This document shows, piece after piece, positions 49,650 to 59,036 of a DNA stretch of 64,000 nt. Under the pieces are notes generated by a model. The model was not told where the DNA came from. It searched no databases and was given only the letters and a program-made list of their open reading frames with translations. Source of the stretch: Marvinbryantia sp. (GTDB taxonomy: Bacteria; Bacillota; Clostridia; Lachnospirales; Lachnospiraceae); the NCBI GenBank assembly GCA_016297895.1, contig JAEDFS010000005.1:1-64000 (forward strand), in the 5' to 3' direction. Within the stretch, counting starts at the first letter, position 1. Each line of letters starts with the position of its first letter. The translations under genes were made by a program, and so were the position numbers.

Positions 49650-50336
49650 ATGGCCCATACAATGAAAGAATTGTCTGATGCGGAAAAGCCCTATGAAAAA
49701 TGTCTGGAAAAAGGGCCGGAGTATCTGACAGATGCAGAGCTTCTTGCGGTGATCTTAAGGACAGGAGCCAATGGGATCACTTCTGTGGAGCTTGCCAGGA
49801 AAGTGCTGGAATCCAGCAAGGTAGAAAACAGTCTGCTGGGGCTTAACCATATGACGATTCCGGGTCTTATGAAGATCCGGGGAATCGGAAAGGTAAAAGC
49901 TGTTCAGTTAAAGTGCATCGCAGAATTATCAAGAAGGATGGCTAAGGCAACTGCAGGGGAGGGGCGCTTCTTTACGGATGCTGCTGCAATTGCCGATTAT
50001 TATATGGAAGATTTCCGCCATTGCCATCAGGAAAAAGTCCTGCTTTTGATGTTCAACACAAAATGCAGGCTGCTGTGTGAAAAAATCATTTCTTCAGGAA
50101 CCGTAAACTCTTCAAGTATCACACCAAGGGAGATTTTTCTGGAAGCCCTGGAGCATCATGCAGTCTATATTATTCTGCTGCATAATCATCCAAGCGGAGA
50201 TCCTGCTCCAAGCAGTGAGGATATCCGGCTGACGCAATGTGTCAGGGAAAGCGGAAGGATGCTGGGAATTCAGCTATTGGATCACATTATACTGGGGGAG
50301 AAATGCTATACCAGTTTTTATGAAGAGGGATTGTAA
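49650..50336 (+). CDS. radC: RadC family JAB-domain protein
   Basis: A 228-residue RadC protein. The N-terminal helix-hairpin-helix part contains LTDAELLAVILRTG and PGLMKIRGIGKVKAVQLK; the JAMM metal site is HNHPSGDPAPSSED preceded by an EIF motif. RadC was named for DNA repair but that role is disputed. ATG 49650 is chosen over TTG 49617, which lies in the terminator hairpin's T-tract. mreB follows after 18 nt. Confidence 0.92.
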   Translation: MAHTMKELSDAEKPYEKCLEKGPEYLTDAELLAVILRTGANGITSVELARKVLESSKVENSLLGLNHMTIPGLMKIRGIGKVKAVQLKCIAELSRRMAKATAGEGRFFTDAAAIADYYMEDFRHCHQEKVLLLMFNTKCRLLCEKIISSGTVNSSSITPREIFLEALEHHAVYIILLHNHPSGDPAPSSEDIRLTQCVRESGRMLGIQLLDHIILGEKCYTSFYEEGL

Positions 50337-50354
50337 GGTTACAAGGGAGTCAGT

Positions 50355-51374
50355 ATGTTTAGTAATACGTTGGGGATTGATTTCGGGACAGATACCATCA
50401 AGATCTGTGACCGGAAAAAAAGGATTACCGTCTGTGAAAAGAACATGATCGCCATACGCAATGATAACAGGATCATTGCGATCGGGGATTCTGCTTATGA
50501 TATGTTTGAGAAGACGCCGCTGGATGTAAAGGCCAGTTGTCCCATGAAAAATGGAGTGATCGCAGAGGCCAGAAATGCAGAGATCGTGCTTTCCTACCTG
50601 CTGAGAAAACACAAACATTTTCTGACCGGAAAGCCGGTGGTTTATATTGCGGTTCCCAGAGATATTTCTTCGGTGGAAAAAAGAGCCTATTACAATGTAT
50701 TAAACGGCACGATCCATGCAAAGAAAATCTGTCTCGTGGACAAAGGGATTGCCGATAACATCGGAGTCGGAGTTTCCATGACTTCGCCAAGAGCCAGTAT
50801 GCTTGTGAATATCGGAGCCGGGACTACAGAGATCTCTGTGGTGGCAGGAGGGAAGATACTTTTAAGCCGGACTCTTCCACTGGGAGGCAATGCTCTGGAT
50901 CAGGAGGTCATAAAGATCGTACGAAGGATGTTTCAGTTGAATATCGGAACAAGGACAGCAGTACGTCTAAAAAACCGTCTAGCCTATGTGGGAGACGGAC
51001 CGGCAGATTCAATGGATGTCTATGGAATCAGCACCATATCCGGGCTTCCCGATTCTGCGGAGATCACGTCTATGGCTGTGAGTGTTGCCATTACCGATAC
51101 GATCGATCAGATCGCCGGGGAGATAAGAGGTATTCTGGACAGGCTTCCGCCGCAGTTTTATCATGATATCATGGAGGCAGGCCTTTGTCTGGCCGGCGGA
51201 TCCTCGCTGATCTGTAATCTGGCTGATTATCTGAGAAATCAGGTGGGGATTCCCATTTCCATTGTAAAAGAACCGGGGCTGACAACTCTTCGGGGGATTC
51301 AGCAGATCATGAGTGTACCGGAGCTTTCAGAGTATACATATTCCCTTAGAGATCTGACGGGAAGTGTCATATAA
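50355..51374 (+). CDS. mreB: Rod-shape determining protein MreB
   Basis: A 339-residue actin-like ATPase: LGIDFGTDTIKIC (phosphate 1), LVNIGAGTTEISVVAGG (phosphate 2), LSRTLPLGGNALDQEV, and adenosine motif LAGGSSLICNLADYL. It forms membrane-bound filaments that guide elongation. It heads the shape/division cluster mreB-mreC-mreD-mrdA-minCDE-rodA. The sequence has diverged from canonical MreB (phosphate-2 motif and N-terminus), so an Mbl-like paralogue role is possible. Confidence 0.9.
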   Translation: MFSNTLGIDFGTDTIKICDRKKRITVCEKNMIAIRNDNRIIAIGDSAYDMFEKTPLDVKASCPMKNGVIAEARNAEIVLSYLLRKHKHFLTGKPVVYIAVPRDISSVEKRAYYNVLNGTIHAKKICLVDKGIADNIGVGVSMTSPRASMLVNIGAGTTEISVVAGGKILLSRTLPLGGNALDQEVIKIVRRMFQLNIGTRTAVRLKNRLAYVGDGPADSMDVYGISTISGLPDSAEITSMAVSVAITDTIDQIAGEIRGILDRLPPQFYHDIMEAGLCLAGGSSLICNLADYLRNQVGIPISIVKEPGLTTLRGIQQIMSVPELSEYTYSLRDLTGSVI

Positions 51375-51384
51375 AGAGGTAGTT

Positions 51385-52242
51385 ATGAAAAAGAATGATT
51401 TACAGGAACATACGAAAAGTAAGCTGTTGCTATTTTTTCTGTCTTTGTTTTGCTGCATAATGATTATTTTAAGCTTTGCCCTTGATTTTTCCGAAAGTCC
51501 ATTGAAGGATGTGGCCGGTTTTGTACTGACACCTCTTCAGAGAGGGATCAATCAGGTGGGTGGCTGGCTTTCCGGAAAAATGGACTATTTCGAGGATAAT
51601 CTTGATCTGGTGGCAAAAAATGAAGAATTACAGGCAAAGGTGGATGAACTGACGGTAGAGAACACCCGACTGGTACAGGATCAGGAGGAACTCAACAGTC
51701 TTCGGGATCTTTATCAGCTGGACCATAAGTACGAAAGCTATGATAAAGTCGGGGCCAGAGTCATTTCCAGAGAGGACGGCAGCAACTGGTACAGTACTTT
51801 TACCATAGATAAGGGGACCAATGACGGACTGGCTGTGGATATGAATGTTATGGCAGGTTCGGGCCTTGTGGGAATCATCACCGATGTGGGCCCCAACTGG
51901 GCTACGGTACGTTCCATTATTGATGATTACAGCAATGTGAGTGCGGAGATCTCTGAAACCTCAGATACCTGTATTATTGCAGGAGATCTGAGTCTGATCG
52001 ATGATGGCAAGGTTCGTCTTGTCAAGCTGAATGATCCGGAGTCCAAGGCAAAAGCAGGAGACGAAGTGCTGACTTCACAGATCAGTGATAAGTTTCTGCC
52101 GGGAATTCTGATCGGATATATCAGTGAGATCGGCACAGATGCCAATAATCTGACCAGATCCGGATATATTTCTCCTGTTGTAGATTTTAAAGATATCAAA
52201 GAGGTTCTTGTGATCAGGAATCTGAAGCAGTCCAAAGAATAG
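51385..52242 (+). CDS. mreC: Rod-shape determining protein MreC
   Basis: A 285-residue bitopic protein: one N-terminal membrane segment (about 12-34), a coiled coil (about 70-110, LVAKNEELQAKVDELTVENTRLVQDQEEL) and a beta-rich extracellular domain. It scaffolds the elongasome with PBP2. ATG 51385 follows AGAGGT; GTG 51364 inside mreB is less likely. Confidence 0.93.
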   Translation: MKKNDLQEHTKSKLLLFFLSLFCCIMIILSFALDFSESPLKDVAGFVLTPLQRGINQVGGWLSGKMDYFEDNLDLVAKNEELQAKVDELTVENTRLVQDQEELNSLRDLYQLDHKYESYDKVGARVISREDGSNWYSTFTIDKGTNDGLAVDMNVMAGSGLVGIITDVGPNWATVRSIIDDYSNVSAEISETSDTCIIAGDLSLIDDGKVRLVKLNDPESKAKAGDEVLTSQISDKFLPGILIGYISEIGTDANNLTRSGYISPVVDFKDIKEVLVIRNLKQSKE

Positions 52243-52256
52243 CAGAGGTATATGAA

Positions 52257-52787
52257 ATGAAAACAAAGCTGATTCTGGCAGGGATGATCCTTGCCTGCCT
52301 GATCTTACAGTGTTCTTTGATGCCGGCTATCTCGATCGCATCCATTACGCCAAATCTCATGATCGTGTTTATCGTTTCCTTCGGTCTGATGCGCGGGAAA
52401 CGGGCCGGTCTGATCATAGGATTCATCAGCGGGATCCTGATGGATCTGATGACGATGACTCTTGGGTATTATATAGTTGGCTTTCATGGGATCATCTACA
52501 TGTTCATAGGTTACTTCAGCGGTTACTGTTACCGCATTTTCTATGACGATGATGTAAAAATGCCGGTGATGCTGACAGCTGCCGGTGATCTTTGTTATGG
52601 AATCCTGGTATATATCATGCAGTTCCTTTTAAGAGGAAGAGTGCAGTTTTTTTATTATCTCAGAAGAATCATTATGCCGGAAGTGGTTTATACCATTCTG
52701 CTGACACTGATCTGTTACTGGCTGTTTTTATTTATTAACCGTAAGCTGGAAAAAGCAGATAAAAGGAGTGTAGACAGTTTTGTTTAA
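52257..52787 (+). CDS. mreD: Rod-shape determining protein MreD
   Basis: A 176-residue protein with five to six membrane segments, including the family-like IVSFGLMRGKRAGLIIGFISGILMDL. Together with MreC it anchors the elongation machinery. The 3' end overlaps the TTG start of the downstream PBP2 gene by 8 nt. Confidence 0.9.
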   Translation: MKTKLILAGMILACLILQCSLMPAISIASITPNLMIVFIVSFGLMRGKRAGLIIGFISGILMDLMTMTLGYYIVGFHGIIYMFIGYFSGYCYRIFYDDDVKMPVMLTAAGDLCYGILVYIMQFLLRGRVQFFYYLRRIIMPEVVYTILLTLICYWLFLFINRKLEKADKRSVDSFV

Positions 52788-55680
52788 AACGATAAAAAAG
52801 CATATTTCCAGAATCTTTCAATCCAGACTGGCTATATTAAGCATTCTTATGGTAGTGTTCAGTTTTGTTCTGATCAGAAGACTTTTTGACCTTCAGATCA
52901 TTAACGGTGAGTCTTACCAGAATGATTTTACCATGCAGATCAAGAGAGAGACATCTATTCCCAGTACCCGTGGCTGTATTTATGACAGTGCTGGCAATCT
53001 TCTGGCCTATAATAAGCTGGCATATGATGTTACTTTTCAGGATATGGGAAGCTACGAGACCAGGGATGAACGGAATCTGACCATTAATGGCTATCTCTAC
53101 AAGATCATGCAGATCCTTTATAAAAACGGAGATGATGTCTATACAGATTTTGCCATCCGGATCAACGATGCAGGAGAGTACGAATATACAAAAAGCGGAT
53201 TTAATCTGCTCCGTTTTAAAGCGGATGTGTTCGGAGAACCCTACACGGATGATCTGACTGCCGAACAGAGAGAAATCTCTGCGGCAGACATGATCGATGA
53301 ACTGGGAAGTTCTGAGAAATATGGTGTTTTTCTGAATGAATATAAGCCGGAAGAACTGGTAAAATACGGTCTGCCGTCTTCTCTGAATCAGGAAGATACC
53401 TTAAAAATGATCGGAATGCGCAATGCGATCAATCAGAACAGTTATCAGAAATATATTTCCACTACCATTGCAAAAGATATCTCTGATCAGTCCATGTCTA
53501 CCCTGATGGAAAGCAAAGGATATTATGTGGGAGTGGATGTGGTGGAGAGTTCCATCCGGGTATATAATGAAGCTCTGTATTATGCCAATATCGTCGGCTA
53601 TACAGGGAAGATATCCGCAGAAGAACTGGAATCTCTGAATGAGAAGATGGGCCGTAAGGTATATGATACCACAGATATTGTGGGAAAAGCCGGACTTGAG
53701 CAGTATTTTGAAACGGATCTGCAGGGTGTGGACGGCAAAAAGAGTGTGTACGTCAATAATCTGGGCAAGATCCTGAAAGAAGATTCGGAAGTGGAACCTC
53801 AGGCTGGAAATGACATCTATCTGACGATCAATACGGATTACCAGAAAGCGGCATATCAGCTTCTGGAGCAGTATATTGCCGGAGTTATTTACGGACATGT
53901 ATTTGACTATAAAGAATTCGACAATTCACAGGTTGGAACCAATGAGATCGTGATTCCTGTCTATGATATTTATTATGCGTTTTTTGAAAATAATATTTTA
54001 AGTGTCACTCATATGGAATCCGATGAGGCAACCGCTCTGGAAAAGGAAGTATATGGACTCTTCCGTCAAAAGAGTGAAGAAGTATTTGATCAGTTAAAGG
54101 CCGAGCTTCTGGATTCCAATCCCAAGCCATATAAAGACCTTTCAGATGAAATGAAAGTCTATATGACTTATCTGACGGACACCACAATGGTGGAGCTTGG
54201 CATACTGAAGCAGGATGCCATCGACACCACAGATGATACCTATATCCGGTGGACAAAAGATGAGGATATCAGTCTGAAAGAGTATCTGACCTATGCGATC
54301 AGCAAGGAATGGATCGATATTTCCCAGATCAGCACAGATTCGGAATTTCTGGATTCTTCCGAGATTTTCTCCAATCTCTGTGATTATCTGGAGAGTTATG
54401 TGGCCAATGATTCTAATTTCAGCAAGAAAGTGTATAAGGCCATGGTAGAGGAGGATAGACTGTCTCCGTCTACGTTGTGCCGTCTTCTCTTCGATCAGGG
54501 TGTTCTGGAGATGGATGAGGCTTCCTATCAGGGATTAAAAGACGGAAGCATCACCGCCTATGATTTTGTAATGGAAAAGATCTATACGCTGGAACTGAAA
54601 CCTTCCCAGCTTGCCCTTGCACCCTGTTCCGGTTCTCTTGTTGTGACAGATCCGAATACCGGTGATACCCTTGCCTGTGTTACCTATCCGGGCTATGACA
54701 ACAACAGACTTGCAAATGACATGGATGAGGAATACTTTGAACAGCTGACTCTGGACAAGTCCAGTCCGTTTTATAACAAAGCAACACAGGAGCTGACTGC
54801 ACCCGGTTCTACTTATAAGATGGTGTCCGCTGTTGCCGGGGTGGAGGAAGGAGTGATCGGAGTAGATGAACCGGTCTATTGTACAGGTGTGTTCGAGGAT
54901 GTGGATCCCCCTATTAACTGCTGGATCGGACCTGACGGACAGCATGGTGCGTTAACTCTATCCACGGCTCTTCAGGAATCCTGTAACTACTATTTCAATA
55001 CCATCGGTCTGCGCCTCGGAGACGTGGGAAATGCCGACGGTGAAATGGTGGATGAGGTCGGTATTGAAAAGCTGGCCAAATACGCAAAGCTCTTCGGTTT
55101 TGACCAGGAGACCGGAATTGAAATGGTGGAGAGTGCTCCGCACATTTCGGATATAGCCATGGCACCTTCTGCAATGGGACAGGGTACCAATGCATTTGCT
55201 ACGGTTCAGCTTGCCAGATATGTAGGAACCATCGCCAACGGAGGTACCTGCTATGATCTGACGATCCTTGACAAGATCACGGATTCGGAAGGACGCACCA
55301 TTTTGGAAAAAGAACCGGTGGTCCATGATTATGTGGAGGCAGATGAATACCTTTGGAATGCCATCAAGACCGGTATGAACCAGATGATTAAGAAAAACAC
55401 ATACTGGGAGGGAATTGAGATTGATATGGCAGGAAAGACGGGAACTGCCGAGGAGACCGGTGTACCCAGTCATGCTTTATTTGTCGGGTATGCACCTTAT
55501 GATAATCCGCAGATCGCCATTGCCTGCCGTATTACCAACGGTTATACATCAGCAATCGCTTCTCTGCTTGCCAAAGATATGATACGATACATTTTCAATC
55601 TCCAGGATAAAGATTCTCTCATCACAGGACATGCTTCCATGTGGTCAGGCGGAACGATCTCCGGAGCAAGAACAGACTAA
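52780..55680 (+). CDS. mrdA: Penicillin-binding protein 2 (MrdA-like), with large insertion
   Basis: A 966-residue class B PBP. One N-terminal membrane segment (about 17-37), the dimerisation domain from about 45 (ETSIPSTRGCIYDSAGNLLAYNKLAYDVTF), and the transpeptidase with Ser677 (GSTYK), SCN at 734-736 and KTG at 886-888. Usual PBP2 length is 600-700 residues; the excess lies in an acidic, Lys/Asp/Glu-rich region of roughly 230 residues (about 365-605) between the dimerisation and catalytic parts. TTG start after AAAGGAGTG. It cross-links peptidoglycan during elongation with RodA, encoded in the same cluster. Confidence 0.93.
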   Translation: MFKTIKKHISRIFQSRLAILSILMVVFSFVLIRRLFDLQIINGESYQNDFTMQIKRETSIPSTRGCIYDSAGNLLAYNKLAYDVTFQDMGSYETRDERNLTINGYLYKIMQILYKNGDDVYTDFAIRINDAGEYEYTKSGFNLLRFKADVFGEPYTDDLTAEQREISAADMIDELGSSEKYGVFLNEYKPEELVKYGLPSSLNQEDTLKMIGMRNAINQNSYQKYISTTIAKDISDQSMSTLMESKGYYVGVDVVESSIRVYNEALYYANIVGYTGKISAEELESLNEKMGRKVYDTTDIVGKAGLEQYFETDLQGVDGKKSVYVNNLGKILKEDSEVEPQAGNDIYLTINTDYQKAAYQLLEQYIAGVIYGHVFDYKEFDNSQVGTNEIVIPVYDIYYAFFENNILSVTHMESDEATALEKEVYGLFRQKSEEVFDQLKAELLDSNPKPYKDLSDEMKVYMTYLTDTTMVELGILKQDAIDTTDDTYIRWTKDEDISLKEYLTYAISKEWIDISQISTDSEFLDSSEIFSNLCDYLESYVANDSNFSKKVYKAMVEEDRLSPSTLCRLLFDQGVLEMDEASYQGLKDGSITAYDFVMEKIYTLELKPSQLALAPCSGSLVVTDPNTGDTLACVTYPGYDNNRLANDMDEEYFEQLTLDKSSPFYNKATQELTAPGSTYKMVSAVAGVEEGVIGVDEPVYCTGVFEDVDPPINCWIGPDGQHGALTLSTALQESCNYYFNTIGLRLGDVGNADGEMVDEVGIEKLAKYAKLFGFDQETGIEMVESAPHISDIAMAPSAMGQGTNAFATVQLARYVGTIANGGTCYDLTILDKITDSEGRTILEKEPVVHDYVEADEYLWNAIKTGMNQMIKKNTYWEGIEIDMAGKTGTAEETGVPSHALFVGYAPYDNPQIAIACRITNGYTSAIASLLAKDMIRYIFNLQDKDSLITGHASMWSGGTISGARTD

Positions 55681-55716
55681 ACAAAAACAGGTCGGCTGTG
55701 CAATTGGGGTGATAGA

Positions 55717-56421
55717 ATGAGTAAAATTCCGGTTCTGATAAAGAGTAATAAATACGGACTGGTGATCCGGCTGGATGACCAGCTCCCCTTTCCTGAACTT
55801 CTGGAAGCAGTAGCGGTAAAATTCAGGGATTCAGCCGGCTTTTTTAAGAATGCCCGAATGGCCGTTACCTTTCAGGGAAGGATACTTACCAGGGATCAGG
55901 AAAACAGGCTGGTGGAGGCAATCGTCAGCAATTCCATGATAGAGATCGCCTGTATTGTGGAGGAACGACCGGAAGAGGAAGCATATTATGAAGCTGCACT
56001 TCGTGCAGCCGAGGAGCTGGATGCAAGGGACGGCATGTTCTACCGGGGAAATCTTCGAAGCGGTCAGTCTCTGGAGGTGGAGACCAGTATTGTGGTACTT
56101 GGAGATGTCAATCCGGGAGCATCTATCGTTTCCAAAGGGAATGTGGTGGTGCTTGGTTCCTGCAGAGGCAATGTCTATGCGGGAGCAGCCGGAAACAGAG
56201 ACTGCATTGTGGCTGCCCTGGTTATGAAGCCGATTCAGATACGAATTGCGGATAAGCTGGCACGCAGTGCCATCACGAAAAGGTCTGATACTGCGGAATA
56301 TGCCGTGGATCCAAAGATCGCATATGTAAAAGATAACCATATTTTCGTTAAAAATCTGGTGCACAGTACGTTGAAAGATATTCTTGGAAATACGGAGGAC
56401 AGGGAAGAAAAGGATACATAG
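55717..56421 (+). CDS. minC: Septum site-determining protein MinC
   Basis: A 234-residue FtsZ inhibitor. The C-terminal beta-helix domain is clear (SLEVETSIVVLGDVNPGASIVSKGNVVVLGSCRGNVYAGAAGNRDCIVAAL); the N-terminal domain (1-100) is weakly conserved, as usual. It works with MinD and MinE encoded downstream. Confidence 0.92.
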   Translation: MSKIPVLIKSNKYGLVIRLDDQLPFPELLEAVAVKFRDSAGFFKNARMAVTFQGRILTRDQENRLVEAIVSNSMIEIACIVEERPEEEAYYEAALRAAEELDARDGMFYRGNLRSGQSLEVETSIVVLGDVNPGASIVSKGNVVVLGSCRGNVYAGAAGNRDCIVAALVMKPIQIRIADKLARSAITKRSDTAEYAVDPKIAYVKDNHIFVKNLVHSTLKDILGNTEDREEKDT

Positions 56422-56467
56422 GATAAACGGGTGAATTTCCCAATTTATGCTGTGTGGAGGAATCAAA

Positions 56468-57259
56468 ATGAGTGAAGTAATTGTTGTGACATCCGGTAAA
56501 GGCGGTGTAGGGAAGACCACGGTGACGGCAAATCTCGGAACAGGTCTGGCAAAGCTGGACAAAAAGACGGTTCTGGTGGATACCGACATCGGTCTTCGAA
56601 ATCTGGACGTTGTAATGGGTCTGGAAAACAGAATCGTTTACAATATGGTGGATGTGATCGAAGGAAACTGCCGGTTAAAGCAGGCCTTGATCCGTGACAA
56701 GCATATACCGGGACTCTATCTTATGCCTGCGGCTCAGACAAGGGATAAATCAGCAGTAAACCCTGAACAGATGAAGAAGCTGGTAGAAGAACTGGAAGCA
56801 CATTTTGAGTATATTATTCTGGACTGTCCGGCAGGAATCGAACAGGGATTTCGAAATGCAGTGGCCGGTGCTGACCGTGCAATCGTAGTAACCACACCGG
56901 AAGTATCTGCCATTCGCGATGCTGACAGAATCATTGGCCTTCTGGAGTCAGGAGGTATGAAACAGATCGATCTTCTGATCAACCGGCTTCGCCAGGAGAT
57001 GATCAGCAGAGGTGATATGATGTCTGTGGAGGACGTCATGGAAATTCTGGCGGTTCCTCTTATCGGTGCAGTGCCGGATGACCGTAGTATTATTATTTCC
57101 ACCAATCAGGGAGAACCCCTTGCAGGAAACGATTCTCCTTCAGGACAGGCATTTTTTAATATTGCAAGAAGAGTGACAGGAGAAGAAATTCCTGTTCCCG
57201 ATTTTACAAAAGAACCGTCCTTCTGGAACCGGATGAAAGAATTTTTCCGCAAAGAGTAA
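56468..57259 (+). CDS. minD: Septum site-determining protein MinD
   Basis: A 263-residue ParA-type ATPase with deviant Walker A TSGKGGVGKTT (residues 8-18), LVDTDIGLRNLDVVMGLENR, and an amphipathic C-terminal tail (FWNRMKEFFRKE) for membrane binding. ATG 56468 follows GGAGGAATC. An upstream in-frame ATG at 56447 lacks a ribosome binding site. Confidence 0.96.
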   Translation: MSEVIVVTSGKGGVGKTTVTANLGTGLAKLDKKTVLVDTDIGLRNLDVVMGLENRIVYNMVDVIEGNCRLKQALIRDKHIPGLYLMPAAQTRDKSAVNPEQMKKLVEELEAHFEYIILDCPAGIEQGFRNAVAGADRAIVVTTPEVSAIRDADRIIGLLESGGMKQIDLLINRLRQEMISRGDMMSVEDVMEILAVPLIGAVPDDRSIIISTNQGEPLAGNDSPSGQAFFNIARRVTGEEIPVPDFTKEPSFWNRMKEFFRKE

Positions 57260-57272
57260 GGAGGGAGTCTGT

Positions 57273-57545
57273 ATGATCCGTTTCTATCACGATTCCGGCC
57301 GAAAGAGAAAAACGGAAGGCTGTTCTTCCGGAAAAGCGGCAAAAGAACGACTGGAAATGGTTCTGCTCTCTGAAAAGATGCAGTCCTCTCCGGAAATGAT
57401 GATACAGATGAAAAAAGAGATTCGGGAAGTGATACGAAAATATCTCAATGCGGATTATTCGGAAATGAACATACAGATCGAATTAACCAATGATGTAAAA
57501 CAAGGTGCAGAACATGTTAAAACAATACAGATTAAGAGACTATAA
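57273..57545 (+). CDS. minE: Cell division topological specificity factor MinE
   Basis: A 90-residue MinE. The N-terminal stretch (AAKERLEMVLLSEKMQSSPEMMIQMKKEIREVIRKYL) holds the MinD-contact helix, followed by the beta-strand IQIELTNDV. Presence of MinE rather than DivIVA/MinJ suggests a pole-to-pole Min system, as in other Clostridia. Its end overlaps the rodA start by about 32 nt. Confidence 0.93.
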   Translation: MIRFYHDSGRKRKTEGCSSGKAAKERLEMVLLSEKMQSSPEMMIQMKKEIREVIRKYLNADYSEMNIQIELTNDVKQGAEHVKTIQIKRL

Positions 57546-58617
57546 ATTTACACTGGTTCTGATGGTGATCGCACTTACCGTGATCGGGATTCTGGTAATC
57601 GGCAGTGCTGACAAATCGGAACAGAACAAGCAGATCATCGGACTGATCTTAGGGTTGATCCTGATGGTGATCGTATCCCTTATTGATTACGTCTGGCTGC
57701 TTCAGTTTTACTGGTTTTATTATTTTATCGGGCTGGCTCTTCTTTCCGCAGTTATTTTTGTGGGAAGAAATGTAAATGGTGCGACCAGATGGCTTGTAAT
57801 AGGCGGTATCAATCTTCAGCCCTCTGATTTGATGAAGATTATTATCATCATGTTTTTTGCCCAGTATTTTTCCAGGCATGAAGATGACCTGAACCACTTT
57901 AAAACCGTTGTACTTTCTGTTATAATTATTGCAGTACCCTGGTTTCTGATTTATAAGCAGCCAAACCTTTCTACCAGTATTCTGACACTGCTGGTATTCT
58001 GTTCCCTGTATTTTCTGGCAGGACTGAGCTATAAGATCATCGGAGGGATCCTTGTTGTGCTGATTCCCTTAGTGGCAATTTTTTTCAGCATGATCTTAAA
58101 GCCTGGACAGACACTGCTTGAGGAATACCAGGTCATGCGTATTCTGGCATGGATCCATCCGGAACAGTATCCGGATCAGTCCGCCCAGCAGCAGAATTCC
58201 ATCATTGCCATTGGATCCGGACAGCTATACGGAAAAGGACTGGAGACTACGGCTGTAGAATCTGTCAAGAACGGAGACTTTCTGGCAGAAGCTCAGACGG
58301 ACTTCATTTTTGCGGTGGTAGGAGAGGAACTTGGATTCCTGGGATGCTGTGTGGTCATTATTCTGGAAATGCTCATTGCACTTCAGTGTTTCAGAATAGG
58401 CAGGAATGCCCGGGATAAAGCGGGAATGCTTCTGGGCTGCGGCATGGGTGCACTGATCGGTCTCCAGAGCTTTATGAACATCTGTGTGGCTACGGGGCTG
58501 ATGCCGAATACCGGTCTTCCGCTTCCCTTTGTCAGTTCCGGTCTTACCTCATTGTGTACTTTGTTTATTGGAATCGGACTGGTACTGAATGTGGGACTTC
58601 AGGTTAAAAAATACTAA
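57514..58617 (+). CDS. rodA: SEDS glycosyltransferase RodA
   Basis: A 367-residue membrane protein with about ten hydrophobic segments and the SEDS signatures GATRWLVIGGINLQPSDLMKI and a C-terminal GLMPNTGLPLPFVSSGLTSL. SEDS proteins polymerise glycan strands with a class B PBP partner; here the partner is probably the PBP2 encoded in the same cluster. ATG 57514 follows AAGGTG; GTG 57505 is also possible. Confidence 0.93.
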   Translation: MLKQYRLRDYKFTLVLMVIALTVIGILVIGSADKSEQNKQIIGLILGLILMVIVSLIDYVWLLQFYWFYYFIGLALLSAVIFVGRNVNGATRWLVIGGINLQPSDLMKIIIIMFFAQYFSRHEDDLNHFKTVVLSVIIIAVPWFLIYKQPNLSTSILTLLVFCSLYFLAGLSYKIIGGILVVLIPLVAIFFSMILKPGQTLLEEYQVMRILAWIHPEQYPDQSAQQQNSIIAIGSGQLYGKGLETTAVESVKNGDFLAEAQTDFIFAVVGEELGFLGCCVVIILEMLIALQCFRIGRNARDKAGMLLGCGMGALIGLQSFMNICVATGLMPNTGLPLPFVSSGLTSLCTLFIGIGLVLNVGLQVKKY

Positions 58618-58640
58618 TATGGTTTAGGAGGAAATTCAAA

Positions 58641-59036
58641 ATGAATATCGGGTTGATCGCTCATGATTCGAAAAAAGTGCTGATTCAGAATTTCTGTATT
58701 GCCTACCGTGGAATTTTGTCAAAGCATCACCTTTTTGCAACAAATACCACGGGAAGACTGATAGAGGAAGTGACAGGACTGTCCATCAACAAACAATTAT
58801 CCGGGCATCTGGGAGGTGTGCAGCAGATCGCAGCACAGATCGAGCAGAATCAGATAGATCTGATGTTTTTCCTGCGGGATCCTCTTCATCCAAAGTCACA
58901 TGAGCCGGATGTAAAGAACGTATTCCGACTTTGTGATACGTACAATGTACCTCTGGCCACCAATCTGGCAACGGCGGAGATGCTGATAAAATCCTTAGAC
59001 AGAGGAGAGTTAGAGTGGCGTGAGATGTACCGATAA
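58641..59036 (+). CDS. mgsA: Methylglyoxal synthase
   Basis: A 131-residue enzyme converting dihydroxyacetone phosphate to methylglyoxal. Seen: NIGLIAHDSKK, FATNTTGRLIEE, LSGHLGGVQQIAAQI, and MFFLRDPLHPKSHEPDV with conserved Asp and His. Length is normal. The gene follows rodA, a common Clostridia arrangement, with AGGAGG before the ATG. The next gene begins 17 nt inside it. Confidence 0.95.
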   Translation: MNIGLIAHDSKKVLIQNFCIAYRGILSKHHLFATNTTGRLIEEVTGLSINKQLSGHLGGVQQIAAQIEQNQIDLMFFLRDPLHPKSHEPDVKNVFRLCDTYNVPLATNLATAEMLIKSLDRGELEWREMYR

